A DNA stretch of 64,000 nucleotides from Polymorphum gilvum SL003B-26A1 (lineage in GTDB: Bacteria > Pseudomonadota > Alphaproteobacteria > Rhizobiales > Stappiaceae). The stretch spans positions 62,001 to 126,000 of the forward strand of contig NC_015259.1 in NCBI RefSeq assembly GCF_000192745.1, read 5' to 3'. A program made the position numbers and the translations under genes. The notes beneath the pieces were generated by a model that searched no databases, was not told the origin of the DNA, and saw only the letters and a list, made by a program, of their open reading frames with translations. This document shows, in pieces, positions 37,932 through 47,363 of this stretch. Every line of letters starts with the position of its first letter. Positions within the stretch are counted from its first letter, which is position 1.

Positions 37932-38405
37932 TTATTCGGCCGAAGCCTCGGCAGCCGCTTCCTTGGCAGCTTCCTTCTCGGCGGCGGCAGCGGCCTTGGC
38001 GGCGGCGACTTCTGCACGCACCTCTTCGTTGAGGCGCTTGGCGCGGGCATTGGTCGCCTCGACGATGCGGGCGGACTTGCCGCGACGGTCGCGCAGGTAA
38101 TAGAGCTTGGCGCGGCGCACCTTGCCGCGGCGGACGACCTCGACGCTCTCGATCATCGGCGAGCAGACCGGGAACACGCGCTCGACGCCCTCGCCGTAGG
38201 AGATCTTGCGGACGGTGAAGCTCTCGGTGAAGCCGCCGCCGGAGCGGGCGATGCAGACGCCCTCGTAGGCCTGGGTTCGGGTGCGACTGCCTTCGGTCAC
38301 CCTGACGTTGACCTTGACGGTGTCACCCGGAGAGAATTCCGGCAGCTTGCGGACGGCTTCGATCTTCGCCTGCTCTTCGGCGTTGATCTGCTCGAGAATG
38401 TTCAT
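37932..38405 (-). CDS. rplS: 50S ribosomal protein L19
   Basis: L19 lies at the 30S/50S interface. The core [20 protein letters not shown] (~24-43) and the [21 protein letters not shown] and [15 protein letters not shown] motifs are intact. The core ends near residue 125; a ~32-residue tail rich in Ala, Lys and Glu follows ([19 protein letters not shown]), longer than the ~115-aa E. coli protein. It is separated from trmD by 232 bp containing a leader hairpin, so it likely has its own promoter besides any read-through. Confidence 0.97.
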   Translation of the reverse strand: MNILEQINAEEQAKIEAVRKLPEFSPGDTVKVNVRVTEGSRTRTQAYEGVCIARSGGGFTESFTVRKISYGEGVERVFPVCSPMIESVEVVRRGKVRRAKLYYLRDRRGKSARIVEATNARAKRLNEEVRAEVAAAKAAAAAEKEAAKEAAAEASAE

Positions 38406-38442
38406 GGCATCTTTCCCTTTTCAATTCCGAGACGGCCAGAGC

Positions 38443-38470
38443 GTCCCGTCGCGAGCTTCCTCGCGGGGAC
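38443..38470 (-). promoter_or_regulatory. rplS: Hairpin in the rplS 5' leader
   Basis: CGCGAG-cttc-CTCGCG, extended after a small bulge by GTCCC/GGGAC, 38-65 bp upstream of the rplS start. It could be a protein-binding leader element or the end of the trmD message. Confidence 0.35.
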
Positions 38471-38637
38471 GGATTCACCGTCTGCTGGCCATGGCCGATA
38501 GCTATCGGACCTGATGTTCCTGCCGGATCTGCGTCCTGACAGCCTGTTCTCCGGCCAGGAGATTTCCACGCGCAACCAACCCGCGGACCGGCCGGATCCG
38601 AAGAATGGCGGGGTGATAGCGCAAGCGGTCGCATTTG

Positions 38638-39396
38638 TCATGCGGTTTTTCCGTTCTGACCATCGGACGGCGGCGGGTTTCGGGCAGGCTTACGAGCCGC
38701 CTCCTTCCCCTCGTATCGTTCCCACAGGTCGGGCCGACGGTCCTGCGTCAGCCGTTTTGCCTGCTCAAGGCGCCAGGCGGCGATCCTGGCGTGGTCGCCG
38801 GAGGTGAGCACGTCGGGGATAGCGCGGTCCTCGAACATCTGCGGCCGGGTGTAGTGGGGATGCTCGAGCAGGCCGGTCTCGAAGCTTTCGGTCTTGCCGC
38901 TCTCGATATTGCCCATGACGCCGGGGATCAGGCGGACCACCGCGTCGAGCACGACCATGGCGGCCAGCTCGCCGCCGGACAGGATGTAGTCGCCGATCGA
39001 AACTTCCTGCAGGTTTCGCGCCTCGATGACGCGCTGGTCGACGCCTTCGAAGCGGCCGCAGACGATGATTGCGCCCGGGCCGTCGGCGAGGTCGTGCGCC
39101 ATCCGTTGGGTGAACGGACGGCCGCGCGGGCTCATCAGGAGCCTCGGACGCGGATCGTCCGCCGGCGCGGCGGCGTCGATGGCGGCGGCGAGGATGTCGG
39201 CGCGCAGCACCATGCCGGCGCCACCGCCGGCCGGCGTGTCGTCGACCGAGCGGTGGCGGTCGTGGGCATGGTCGCGGATCTGGCGCGCGTCGAGGGCCCA
39301 CAGGCTTTTGTCGAGCGCCCGCCCTGCGAGGCTCGCGCCGAGCGGGCCGGGGAACATCTCGGGATAGAGGCTGAGTACGGTGGCGGCGAAAGTCAT
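38638..39396 (-). CDS. trmD: tRNA (guanine-N1-)-methyltransferase TrmD
   Basis: Methylates G37 of tRNAs to prevent frameshifting. The start at 39396 follows [25 protein letters not shown] opens the protein. The SAM-binding trefoil knot is [17 protein letters not shown] with [20 protein letters not shown] (~110-150). [15 protein letters not shown] and [15 protein letters not shown] complete the family signature. 252 aa, with a Lys/Pro-rich tail. Neighbours rimM and rplS are the usual partners, but rimM is separated by an antisense VanZ-like gene. Confidence 0.96.
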   Translation of the reverse strand: MTFAATVLSLYPEMFPGPLGASLAGRALDKSLWALDARQIRDHAHDRHRSVDDTPAGGGAGMVLRADILAAAIDAAAPADDPRPRLLMSPRGRPFTQRMAHDLADGPGAIIVCGRFEGVDQRVIEARNLQEVSIGDYILSGGELAAMVVLDAVVRLIPGVMGNIESGKTESFETGLLEHPHYTRPQMFEDRAIPDVLTSGDHARIAAWRLEQAKRLTQDRRPDLWERYEGKEAARKPARNPPPSDGQNGKTA

Positions 39397-39567
39397 CAGG
39401 GCGTTTCCTCCAGTGATCCGTCGGACGGCCTGCTCTCCGGCCCGTGTCAAGCGTCTGTTAACCCTGCCGACGCATTCGGCCCGCCGGCGCGGGGCGGTTC
39501 GGCGGCCCGCAAGACCGCGTTAACCGGCCGGGGGCGAGGGTGGATACTTAATCAAGGAGGTCCCGCC

Positions 39568-40065
39568 GTGCCGACCCTGCGTGTTCCGTTGCCGAGCCTG
39601 CTGCGAAGCTCCGTCGAGCGGCACTATATCGACATTTCGCTGAGCCGCGTGCTGCCGCTCGGTGCGCTGATGACCTTCGGCATCCTGGTCGGCCTGGTGT
39701 TCACCAGCGGGCTCGACCACCCTTACGACAAGCTGCTGCATGTCGTCTTCTTCGCCCTGCTGACGCTGTCGGTGCACACGCTGTTCTGCTGCCGGCTGCG
39801 CATCTCGGCCGTGGTCGCCTTCGCGCTGGGCGCATTCGGCGAACTGGTCCAGGCCCTCACGCCGCATCACCATGCCTCGGTCCTCGACGCGGTGGCCAAC
39901 GGCGTCGGCGTCGCGCTGGTGGTCGGGCTGATCGCCCTGTGGCGCTCGGAACGGCGCCAGGCGCTTGCATCAGCCGCAGCGAATCTAGACGACCTGCTCG
40001 GTGCTGAGACGCTTCAGCCCGCCCCGGTGCGGCTGCGGTCCTCGTCCGTACCTTCCGACAGGTAG
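39568..40065 (+). CDS. VanZ-like membrane protein
   Basis: Small integral membrane protein (165 aa) resembling the VanZ family. It has about four helices: VLPLGALMTFGILVGLVFTSG, KLLHVVFFALLTLSVHTLF, RISAVVAFALGAFGELVQAL and VLDAVANGVGVALVVGLIALW. The signature DKLLHVVFFALL, GELVQALTPHHHASVLDAVANGVG matches VanZ-type proteins. The start is a GTG at 39568, set by a perfect AAGGAGG 7 bp upstream. It runs antisense between rimM and trmD, and its 3' end overlaps the 3' end of rimM by 52 bp. Function unknown; VanZ itself affects teicoplanin sensitivity. Confidence 0.8.
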   Translation: MPTLRVPLPSLLRSSVERHYIDISLSRVLPLGALMTFGILVGLVFTSGLDHPYDKLLHVVFFALLTLSVHTLFCCRLRISAVVAFALGAFGELVQALTPHHHASVLDAVANGVGVALVVGLIALWRSERRQALASAAANLDDLLGAETLQPAPVRLRSSSVPSDR

Positions 40066-40565
40066 TCGTCGGGCAGGTCGAGCACGACGCGTCCGGCGGC
40101 GAGATCGACCGTCGGCACGAAGGCCTGCGTGAACGGGACGTAGAAGCTCCGGCCCCGGTCGGGGCGGATCTCCAGCAGGTCGCCGGCGCCGAAATCTTGC
40201 ACCGCCACCACGGTTCCGAACCGGCTCGCGGCCGCATCGACGGCCTCCAGGCCGATCAGGTCGGCGTGATAGAACTCGTCGTCGCCCGGTTCGGGCAGGC
40301 GCTCGCGCGGCACGTAGAGATCGAGGCCGTTGAGCGCCTCGGCGGCGGTGCGGTCGTCGATGCCCTTGAACCTGGTGATGACGACGGTCTTCTGCACGCG
40401 GGCCCCGACCACCTCGAAGCGGCGGCTGCCGTCGGCGGTCTCCAGCGGGCCGTAGTCCGCGAAGGAGAGCGGGTCGTCGCCGAAGGGCTTGACCCGCACC
40501 TCGCCGCGGACGCCGTGGGCGGCGCCGATGCGCGCCATCAGGATGCGGTCGGAGGCGGAACTCAT
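40014..40565 (-). CDS. rimM: 16S rRNA processing protein RimM
   Basis: 30S assembly factor that binds S19. The N-terminal RimM domain starts ILMARIGAAHGVRGEVRVKPF (~8-28) and includes LNGLDLYVPRERLPE. The C-terminal PRC-barrel has EFYHADLIGLEAVD, FGTVVAVQDFGAGDLLEIRP and FYVPFTQAFVPTVDLAAGRV. 183 aa. It is 48 bp from rpsP. The last 17 codons overlap the antisense VanZ-like gene. Confidence 0.95.
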   Translation of the reverse strand: MSSASDRILMARIGAAHGVRGEVRVKPFGDDPLSFADYGPLETADGSRRFEVVGARVQKTVVITRFKGIDDRTAAEALNGLDLYVPRERLPEPGDDEFYHADLIGLEAVDAAASRFGTVVAVQDFGAGDLLEIRPDRGRSFYVPFTQAFVPTVDLAAGRVVLDLPDDYLSEGTDEDRSRTGAG

Positions 40566-40613
40566 CGCCCGTCCCCCGACTGGTCCCGCTCCGGCACGCG
40601 TCGGCTTGCCATG

Positions 40614-40985
40614 TTACTCGGACGCTTCGGCGGCCGCGGCGGCGGCCTCTTCCTCGGCCTGCTTCTTGGCAGCGAGCTTTTCCTTGGCCTTCTGACCCAT
40701 CTCGGCCTTCTTCGGGTTGTTGCGCGGCGCGCGCTTCAGCAGGCCGGCGTCGTCGAGGAAGCGATGCACGCGGTCGGTCGGCTGGGCGCCGTTGGCCAGC
40801 CAGTGCTGGATGCGCTCGACGTTGAGCTGGACGCGGTTCTCGGAGTCCTTCGGCAGCATCGGATCGTAGGAGCCGACCTTCTCGATGAAGCGGCCGTCGC
40901 GCGGGGCGCGGACGTCGGCGACGACGATGCGGTAGTAGGGACGCTTCTTGGCGCCGCCACGGGCGAGACGGATCTTGGTAGCCAT
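40614..40985 (-). CDS. rpsP: 30S ribosomal protein S16
   Basis: S16 stabilises the 5' domain of 16S r[23 protein letters not shown] (~5-24), [13 protein letters not shown] and the [19 protein letters not shown] segment are conserved. The core (~85 aa) is followed by a ~38-residue Lys/Ala/Glu-rich tail ending [10 protein letters not shown], as in other Rhizobiales. It lies 20 bp after the chorismate mutase gene in the ffh-CM-rpsP-rimM run. Confidence 0.97.
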   Translation of the reverse strand: MATKIRLARGGAKKRPYYRIVVADVRAPRDGRFIEKVGSYDPMLPKDSENRVQLNVERIQHWLANGAQPTDRVHRFLDDAGLLKRAPRNNPKKAEMGQKAKEKLAAKKQAEEEAAAAAAEASE

Positions 40986-41005
40986 GGTCTTTACTCTCCA
41001 GTTGT

Positions 41006-41350
41006 TCAGTTGCCGGCGTTGGCGGCAATGGCTTCGTGGTGCCGAATGACTTCCCTGACGATGAAGGCAAGGAACTTTTCGGCAAAGTCAGGATCGAGGT
41101 TGGCCTCCGCCGCCAGGCGGCGCAGACGCTCGATCTGAATCTGTTCGCGCGCCGGGTCGGCCGGCGGCAGGTCATGGGCGGCCTTCAGATGGCCGACCTT
41201 CTGGGTGCACTTGAAGCGTTCGGCCAGCATGTGCACCAGCGCGGCGTCGATGTTGTCGATCGAGGCGCGCAGGGCGCGCAACTCCGCCATCGGCGCGCTA
41301 TCGCCCAGCCGCGTGTCGGCGCCGGTGCGGCGATCGGAGGCGGCCGTCAT
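41006..41350 (-). CDS. Chorismate mutase (AroQ class)
   Basis: Converts chorismate to prephenate for Phe/Tyr synthesis. The all-helical AroQ fold is indicated by [23 protein letters not shown] (~24-46; Arg, Asp and Leu pattern of helix 1), [20 protein letters not shown] with the conserved Lys and Arg, and [18 protein letters not shown]. 114 aa, single-domain. Its start overlaps the ffh stop as ATGA. An AroQ-type mutase inside the ffh-rpsP operon is a known alphaproteobacterial arrangement. Confidence 0.93.
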   Translation of the reverse strand: MTAASDRRTGADTRLGDSAPMAELRALRASIDNIDAALVHMLAERFKCTQKVGHLKAAHDLPPADPAREQIQIERLRRLAAEANLDPDFAEKFLAFIVREVIRHHEAIAANAGN

Positions 41351-42909
41351 TTCTTCTTGCCCTTGCCGAGGCCCGGGCCGAAACCGGGCATGCCGCCGAG
41401 ACCCGGCAGCCGGGCACCGCCGAACCCGGGCAGGCCGGCACTGCCGGGCAGGCTCTTGGGCAGGCCCTTGGGCAGTTCCATGCCGCCCGGCATCTGGCCG
41501 GACCTGGCCATCTGCTCGAGCTGCTTGGGATCGATGTCCGGCATACCGCCGCCCAGCGCGTCTCCGAGGCCGCCGCCAAGGCCGCTCATCATCTTGCCGA
41601 ACAGACCCTTCTTCTTGCCCATCAGCTTCATCATGTCCGCCATCTGGCGGTGCATCTTCAGCAGCTTGTTGACCTCGGCGACGTCGAGGCCGGCGCCGGC
41701 GGCGATGCGCTTCTTGCGGCTCGCCTTGAGGATGTCGGGCTTGCGGCGTTCTTCCGGCGTCATCGACTGGATGATCGCGATCTGGCGCTTGAACATCTTG
41801 TCGTCGAGATTGGCGGCGTCGAGCTGCTTCTTCATCTTGCCGATGCCGGGCAGCATGCCCATCACGCCCGACATGCCGCCGAGCTTCTCCATCTGCCTCA
41901 GCTGCTCGGCGAGATCCTCCAGGTCGAAATGACCCTTCTGCATCTTCGCCGCCATCTTGGCGGCCTTCTCGGCGTCGATCGCTTCGGCAGCCTTCTCGAC
42001 CAGGGAGACAATGTCGCCCATGCCGAGGATGCGGTCGGCGATGCGGCGGGGATGGAAGTCCTCAAGCGCCTCGGCCTTTTCGCCGGTGCCGATGATCTTG
42101 ACCGGCTTGCCGGTGACCGCGCGCATCGACAGGGCCGCGCCGCCGCGGCCGTCGCCATCCATGCGGGTCAGCGCGATGCCGGTGATGCCGACGCGCTCGT
42201 CGAAGCTGGTGGCGAGGTTGACGGCATCCTGACCGGTCAGCGCATCGGCGACAAGCAGGATCTCGTGCGGGTTGGTGGCGGCCTTGATCTCCGCCATCTC
42301 GTGCATGAGCGCCTCGTCGATGTGGATGCGGCCGGCGGTGTCGAGCATGACCACGTCGTAGCCGCCGAGGCGGGCCGCCTGGATCGCGCGCCGGGCGATG
42401 TCGACCGGGCCCTGGCCGGCCACGATCGGCAGCGTGTCGATGCCGTTCTGCTCGCCGAGCACCTTGAGCTGCTCCTGGGCCGCCGGGCGGCGGGTGTCGA
42501 GCGAGGCCATCAGCACCCTGCGCTTATCGCGGGTGGCGAGACGGCGGGCGATCTTGGCGGTGGTGGTCGTCTTGCCCGAGCCCTGCAGGCCGACCATCAT
42601 GATCGCGACCGGAGCGGGGGCGTTGAGGTCGATCGGCTCGGCGTCAGCGCCGAGCATCTCCACGAGCTGGTCGTGGACGATCTTGACCACCATCTGGCCG
42701 GGCGTGACCGACTTGACCACTTCCGCGCCGACGGCGCGCACGCGCACCTTGTCGGTGAAGGAGCGCACGACGGGAAGGGCGACATCCGCCTCGATCAGCG
42801 CGCGACGGACTTCGCGCAGCGCCTCGTTGACATCGGATTCCGACAGCGCACCGCGGCCGGTGAGCTTGTCGAGAATACCGCTCAAGCGATCGGACAGACT
42901 TTCGAACAT
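41347..42909 (-). CDS. ffh: Signal recognition particle protein Ffh (SRP54)
   Basis: GTPase that carries nascent membrane proteins to FtsY. N domain (residues 1-85), G domain with P-loop MMVGLQGSGKTTTTAK (~103-118), DTAGRIHIDEALM (~189) and TRMDGDGRGGAAL (~248), then the Met-rich M domain with LEQLKKMGGM-like QMEKLGGMSGVMGML and SRKKRIAAGAG (RNA-binding). The C-terminus is a long Gly/Pro/Leu/Met tail (from about 440) ending GKGKKK. 520 aa, longer than E. coli because of this tail. First gene of the operon; a good promoter lies at 43131-43159. Confidence 0.97.
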   Translation of the reverse strand: MFESLSDRLSGILDKLTGRGALSESDVNEALREVRRALIEADVALPVVRSFTDKVRVRAVGAEVVKSVTPGQMVVKIVHDQLVEMLGADAEPIDLNAPAPVAIMMVGLQGSGKTTTTAKIARRLATRDKRRVLMASLDTRRPAAQEQLKVLGEQNGIDTLPIVAGQGPVDIARRAIQAARLGGYDVVMLDTAGRIHIDEALMHEMAEIKAATNPHEILLVADALTGQDAVNLATSFDERVGITGIALTRMDGDGRGGAALSMRAVTGKPVKIIGTGEKAEALEDFHPRRIADRILGMGDIVSLVEKAAEAIDAEKAAKMAAKMQKGHFDLEDLAEQLRQMEKLGGMSGVMGMLPGIGKMKKQLDAANLDDKMFKRQIAIIQSMTPEERRKPDILKASRKKRIAAGAGLDVAEVNKLLKMHRQMADMMKLMGKKKGLFGKMMSGLGGGLGDALGGGMPDIDPKQLEQMARSGQMPGGMELPKGLPKSLPGSAGLPGFGGARLPGLGGMPGFGPGLGKGKKK

Positions 42910-43329
42910 GCCTCAAGGTCCTTCCGGGTTCCAGGTCGGGAAAACGGGCGCAGCGCCCCTCGTCCCGCTCCATGTGGGGTCGGACATCCGGTTTCCCAAC
43001 GCCGTACGCAAAGCGGAAACGCACCCGAGGGCGCCACGCGCTGTCGGGTGTGAACCTCCGGGATCTCTTTACACCTTTGCGGGTCCCGGTCGGCGGCTCG
43101 AAATGTCGTCACTCTCACGGAGTGGGCCGGACATAGTCGAAAAGGACGCGGAGAGTCAAGGAAAAGCGCCGCTTCGATTGGATCCGGTCGGCCCCGTTCC
43201 GGTCGGGAGGCTCGTCCCGCCCGCTTGCAATTCCCGCCGGAAAGGCGAATATGCACGCTGCTGCGCTGCACTCTGGCGCGCGGATACACTCCCCGACCGG
43301 GCTTTGCCCGCGGGGCGGATGCTGCCAAG
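42910..43329. other. ffh/trkH divergent intergenic region
   Basis: 420 bp with the predicted ffh promoter (43131-43159). Transcription from it gives a leader of roughly 215 nt. A small hairpin CACTC-N5-GAGTG (about 43110-43124) lies just downstream of the -10. No reading frame or recognised RNA was found; the trkH promoter was not identified. Confidence 0.5.
43131..43159 (-). promoter_or_regulatory. ffh: Predicted ffh operon promoter
   Basis: On the minus strand TTGACT, a 17-bp spacer and CTATGT, about 220 bp before the ffh start. Confidence 0.55.
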
Positions 43330-44772
43330 ATGGACTTTCGCGCCGTCGCGCTGCCGATCGGACGTCTGCTGATCGTAGTCGCCGCCTTCATGATGATCCC
43401 GGCGGGAGCCGACCTGGTTGCCCGCAATCCAGACTGGGTGGTGTTCGCCACCTCGGCGCTGGTCAGCGGCTGCATCGGCGCGCTGCTGTCGGCTGCGCTC
43501 GCCCGGCGCGCGTTCCCTTTCCGGCCACGCGAGACCTTCCTGTTCGTCAACGCCGCCTGGTTCACCTTCAGTTTTGCGGGCGCGATTCCCCTCTACGCCA
43601 GCGGCCTGGACATCAGTTTCGCGGATGCCTTCTTCGAGGCGGCCTCGGGTCTGACCACGACCGGTTCGACGATCCTGACGGGGCTGGACGGCCTGCCGCC
43701 AGGCATCCTGCTGTGGCGCTCGCTGCTGCAATGGATCGGCGGCATCGGCATCGTGGTCATCGGCATCTGGCTGCTGCCGGGCCTGCGGGTCGGCGGATCG
43801 CAGCTGTTTGCCATCGAGTCCTCCGAGAAGACCGCCAAGCCCTACGGCCGGATCGAGCCCTTCCTGTTCCGGCTGCTCGGCCTGTACCTGGTCCTGACCC
43901 TGAGCTGCGGGCTGCTCTATTACCTCGCCGGTATGACCGCGTTCCAGGCGATCAACCACGCCATGACGACGATCTCGACCGGCGGCTTCTCCACCTCCGA
44001 CAGCTCCATGGGGCAGTTCTCCAGCCTCGCCATCCTGTGGATCGCGATCGTGTATATGCTGGCGTCAGGCATGCCGTTCCTGTTCCTGATCAAGCTGGCC
44101 GAGCGGCGCGAAGTGCCGCATCCCGAACAGGTTCGCGTCTATCTTCTGTTCGTCGCCGGTGCGAGTTTCCTCGCGTTCCTGTCCATGCACGCGACGACCG
44201 AGGACACGCCGTTCCGGCAGTTCACCCATTCGGTTTTCAACATCGTTTCGGTGGTAACGACGACCGGCTACGCGACGACGGACTATCTGCAATGGGGCAA
44301 TTTCGCCATCGCCCTGTTCTTCGTGCTGACCTTCTTCGGCGGCTGCAGCGGCTCGACCTCGGGCGGCTTCAAGATATTCCGCGTGGCGATCCTGCTGTCC
44401 TCAATCCGGGCGATCCTGAAACGCATCGTGCATCCCCACCGGATCATCGAGCCGCGCTTCGGCGGCGCCAAGGTGACGCCCGGCGTCATGGAAGGCGTGC
44501 TGATCTTCTCCGTGCTCTATGCGGGCACCTTCGCGGTCTTCGCGGCCGTCTACGCGGCGCTCGGCCTCGACCTCGCGACCGCGCTCAGCGCATCGGCGAC
44601 GGCGCTGGCCAACGTTGGCCCCGGCGTCGGACCGATCATCGGGCCGGCGGGCACGTTCCAGTCCCTGTCCGATCCGGTGAAGTGGCTGCTTGCGGTCCAG
44701 ATGATCCTCGGCCGGCTCGAACTCATCGGCGGCATCCTGGTCCTGACGCCGGACTTCTGGACCGAGACCTGA
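43330..44772 (+). CDS. TrkH-family potassium transporter
   Basis: Membrane subunit of a Trk-type K+ uptake system (480 aa, about ten membrane helices). The four pore loops are visible: ASGLTTTGSTIL (~110-121), TTISTGGFST (~217-226), VVTTTGYATTD (~310-320) and ALANVGPGVGP (~430-440), each with the selectivity-filter Gly. GGIGIVVIGIWLLPGL and FGGCSGSTSGGFKIFR are family motifs. Start M-D-F-R at 43330 gives the family length; an upstream GTG-type frame adds a non-membrane stretch. The regulatory TrkA partner is not in the window. Convergent with ureG, 4 bp apart. Confidence 0.93.
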   Translation: MDFRAVALPIGRLLIVVAAFMMIPAGADLVARNPDWVVFATSALVSGCIGALLSAALARRAFPFRPRETFLFVNAAWFTFSFAGAIPLYASGLDISFADAFFEAASGLTTTGSTILTGLDGLPPGILLWRSLLQWIGGIGIVVIGIWLLPGLRVGGSQLFAIESSEKTAKPYGRIEPFLFRLLGLYLVLTLSCGLLYYLAGMTAFQAINHAMTTISTGGFSTSDSSMGQFSSLAILWIAIVYMLASGMPFLFLIKLAERREVPHPEQVRVYLLFVAGASFLAFLSMHATTEDTPFRQFTHSVFNIVSVVTTTGYATTDYLQWGNFAIALFFVLTFFGGCSGSTSGGFKIFRVAILLSSIRAILKRIVHPHRIIEPRFGGAKVTPGVMEGVLIFSVLYAGTFAVFAAVYAALGLDLATALSASATALANVGPGVGPIIGPAGTFQSLSDPVKWLLAVQMILGRLELIGGILVLTPDFWTET

Positions 44773-44776
44773 GCGG

Positions 44777-45396
<620 letters not shown>

Positions 45397-45400
<4 letters not shown>

Positions 45401-46158
45401 GAGCGGAACAACCTCGTGTACTGGGTTTCGTGGGCCATGGAGGCGATGTCGGCAAGGAACACGCAGCTGCCGAGATCGTCCAGGCCGGCGGCGAGGGCCT
45501 GCGCGGCGACATCGGCAACGACCGGTTCGAGCCCGGCGAGCACGCGCTGGCCGTCGCTCTGGCCGAGCGGCACCGCGCGCACGGCGGCGGAGACGGCATT
45601 GGCAGAGAAGGCGTGCAGGAAGCCGGTCAGAGCCGCCGCCAGAGGGATGGCGCAGGCGGCGGCGACCAGGCCGACGGCGACCGGATAGGGCCACAGGCGC
45701 GGCGCGTCGGGCGCTGCCGGACCGGCGAGGCGGGCGAACAGGGCCCCGACCGGCGTATCCGTTCCCGGCCGCCACGCCTTGCCGATGGCGTCGACGAATG
45801 CGGTGCCCTGGGCGCTCGATTCCAGATGTCGTTCCTTCGACGGCTGCAGGGCGAGACCGAGGTCGACGAGATCGACCAGGGTGGATGCGTCGCCCCGACG
45901 GGCGGCGGCATGGGCCTCCTTGAGCAGGATGGCGTCGGTGCGGCCGGCGCCGAGGCAGAGGATGTCCGCGAGCCAGGCCTGCAGCGTCGCCGCATCATGC
46001 ACGCCGCCGTCGTCGATCACCTGTTCCAGGCCGTGGCTGTAGGTGAAGGCGCCGACGGGAAAGCCCGGCGACAGAAAGGCGAGCAGACGGTAGAGCGCGG
46101 CCGCGGAGAGGGTCTCAGACATGGCGAGGCGCGCCGCATTCGAGAACCGGAGCGCCAT
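45397..46158 (-). CDS. ureF: Urease accessory protein UreF
   Basis: Scaffold of the UreDFG nickel-loading complex. [23 protein letters not shown] (~24-46, UreF signature), [19 protein letters not shown] and the C-terminal [28 protein letters not shown] are family features. All-helical, no membrane segment. I chose the Met at 46158 because GGAGAG lies 8 bp upstream; the Met at 46122 (MSETLSAA) is the alternative and fits some homologues better. 253 or 241 aa. Confidence 0.94.
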
Positions 46159-46241
46159 TCCGGCCGCTCTCCGTCCCTGATTCCCCCCCACAAGGAGGAT
46201 CGGGATCCGGCGCCATGCTGCGGTCCATCGCCGTGTCCGGG

Positions 46242-46745
46242 TCAGCCATGGGAATGACCATGGTCGTGGGCGTGGTGTCCGTGCGAGTGGCCATGATCGT
46301 GACCATGGGTCTGGCCGTGGCCGTAGGCGCCGCCCTCGGGGTCGAAGGGTGCGGCGAGCGGCGTCAGCCGGCCGCCGAGGCGCTGCACCATGTCCTCGAT
46401 GACGTGATCGCGGCGGATGCGCAGCGTGGCGCCCATGAGCTGGGTCGGCAGGTGGCGGTTGCCGAGATGCCAGGCGATGCGGACGAGGTGGTCCATGTCG
46501 TCGGCGGTGATCTCGACCAGATCCTCGGCCTCGGCGCGCACCTCGACGATGCGGCCGTCGTCCAGCTTGAGGCCATCGCCATGGCGCAGGTGAACGGCCT
46601 GGGCCAGATCGAGCAGGAACGCGAGGCCATTCTCGCCGGTCAGCGATGCGCGGCGGCGGTGGCGATCCTCGCGGTCGAGGGTGACCACGTCGGCGGGGGC
46701 GCCGGTCCAGGAGCCGGCAGGCAGGACTTCGGTGGCGCGGATCAT
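46242..46745 (-). CDS. ureE: Urease accessory nickel metallochaperone UreE
   Basis: Delivers Ni2+ to the UreG-containing complex. N-terminal domain with [26 protein letters not shown] (written in part), then the metal-binding domain [12 protein letters not shown] (~89-100, with the conserved His) and [13 protein letters not shown]. The last ~26 residues are a His/Gly/Asp tail ([19 protein letters not shown]) that can bind several nickel ions. 167 aa. Its start overlaps the GST stop as ATGA; 83 bp separate it from ureF. Confidence 0.95.
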   Translation of the reverse strand: MIRATEVLPAGSWTGAPADVVTLDREDRHRRRASLTGENGLAFLLDLAQAVHLRHGDGLKLDDGRIVEVRAEAEDLVEITADDMDHLVRIAWHLGNRHLPTQLMGATLRIRRDHVIEDMVQRLGGRLTPLAAPFDPEGGAYGHGQTHGHDHGHSHGHHAHDHGHSHG

Positions 46746-47347
46746 GCGGCCTCGGCGACCTTCTGCATCAGTGCCCGGTAGGCGGGACGCTCGCGCAGGC
46801 GCTTGAAATAGGCATGCAGCGCGCCTTCTTTGGGCAGGTCGAACTTCGCGGCGGCGGCCCAGCCGGCGCATTGGCCGAACAACAGGTCCGGCACGGTGAA
46901 TTCGGCGCCCATCACATAGGGGCCTTCGCCGAGGCGTGCCTCGAGCGTCTTGAGGGCGGTGTCGAACTCCATCCGGCAGACGTCCTTGATCGCGGGGACA
47001 CGGATCTCCTCGGGATGGAACAGGCTGTTCTTGGCCGCGGTCCACAGCGCACCCTCGATCTCGTCGACGCAGAACTGGGTGAAGCTGTCCTGGCGAGCGC
47101 GCTCGATCGTGCCGGCCGGGAAGGTGAAGCGACCGTGCCGGTCGGCGAGGAACTGGACGATGGCGACGCTGTCGGTGAGCACCGCGCCGTCGACCAAGAG
47201 GGCCGGCACCTTGCCGGCCGGATTGAGCGCACGGATCTCCTCGCTCTGGGGCAGGGCGGGGACGAGGTCATAGGGCTCGCCGAGTTCCTCGAGTATCCAG
47301 ATGACCCGGTTGGCGCGGCTGCGCGGGGTGCCGATGACGGTGTACAT
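46742..47347 (-). CDS. Glutathione S-transferase family protein
   Basis: Cytosolic GST-like protein, 201 aa. The N-terminal thioredoxin-like half has [20 protein letters not shown] (~4-23) and [28 protein letters not shown] (written in part), the cis-Pro and Ser-Asp glutathione contacts. The helical C-terminal half has [20 protein letters not shown], the N-capping box. The start at 47347 follows AGGGAGACAG. It lies inside the urease cluster, 16 bp after the CPCC protein gene and overlapping ureE by 4 bp, so it is co-expressed with the nickel genes. No specific substrate is implied. Confidence 0.9.
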   Translation of the reverse strand: MYTVIGTPRSRANRVIWILEELGEPYDLVPALPQSEEIRALNPAGKVPALLVDGAVLTDSVAIVQFLADRHGRFTFPAGTIERARQDSFTQFCVDEIEGALWTAAKNSLFHPEEIRVPAIKDVCRMEFDTALKTLEARLGEGPYVMGAEFTVPDLLFGQCAGWAAAAKFDLPKEGALHAYFKRLRERPAYRALMQKVAEAA

Positions 47348-47363
47348 GGATTTCGCTGTCTCC

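Noticed and set aside
39458-39525. Two TTAACC half-sites before the VanZ-like gene as a CtrA site
   Set aside because: They are 62 bp apart and neither has a partner at N7 spacing.
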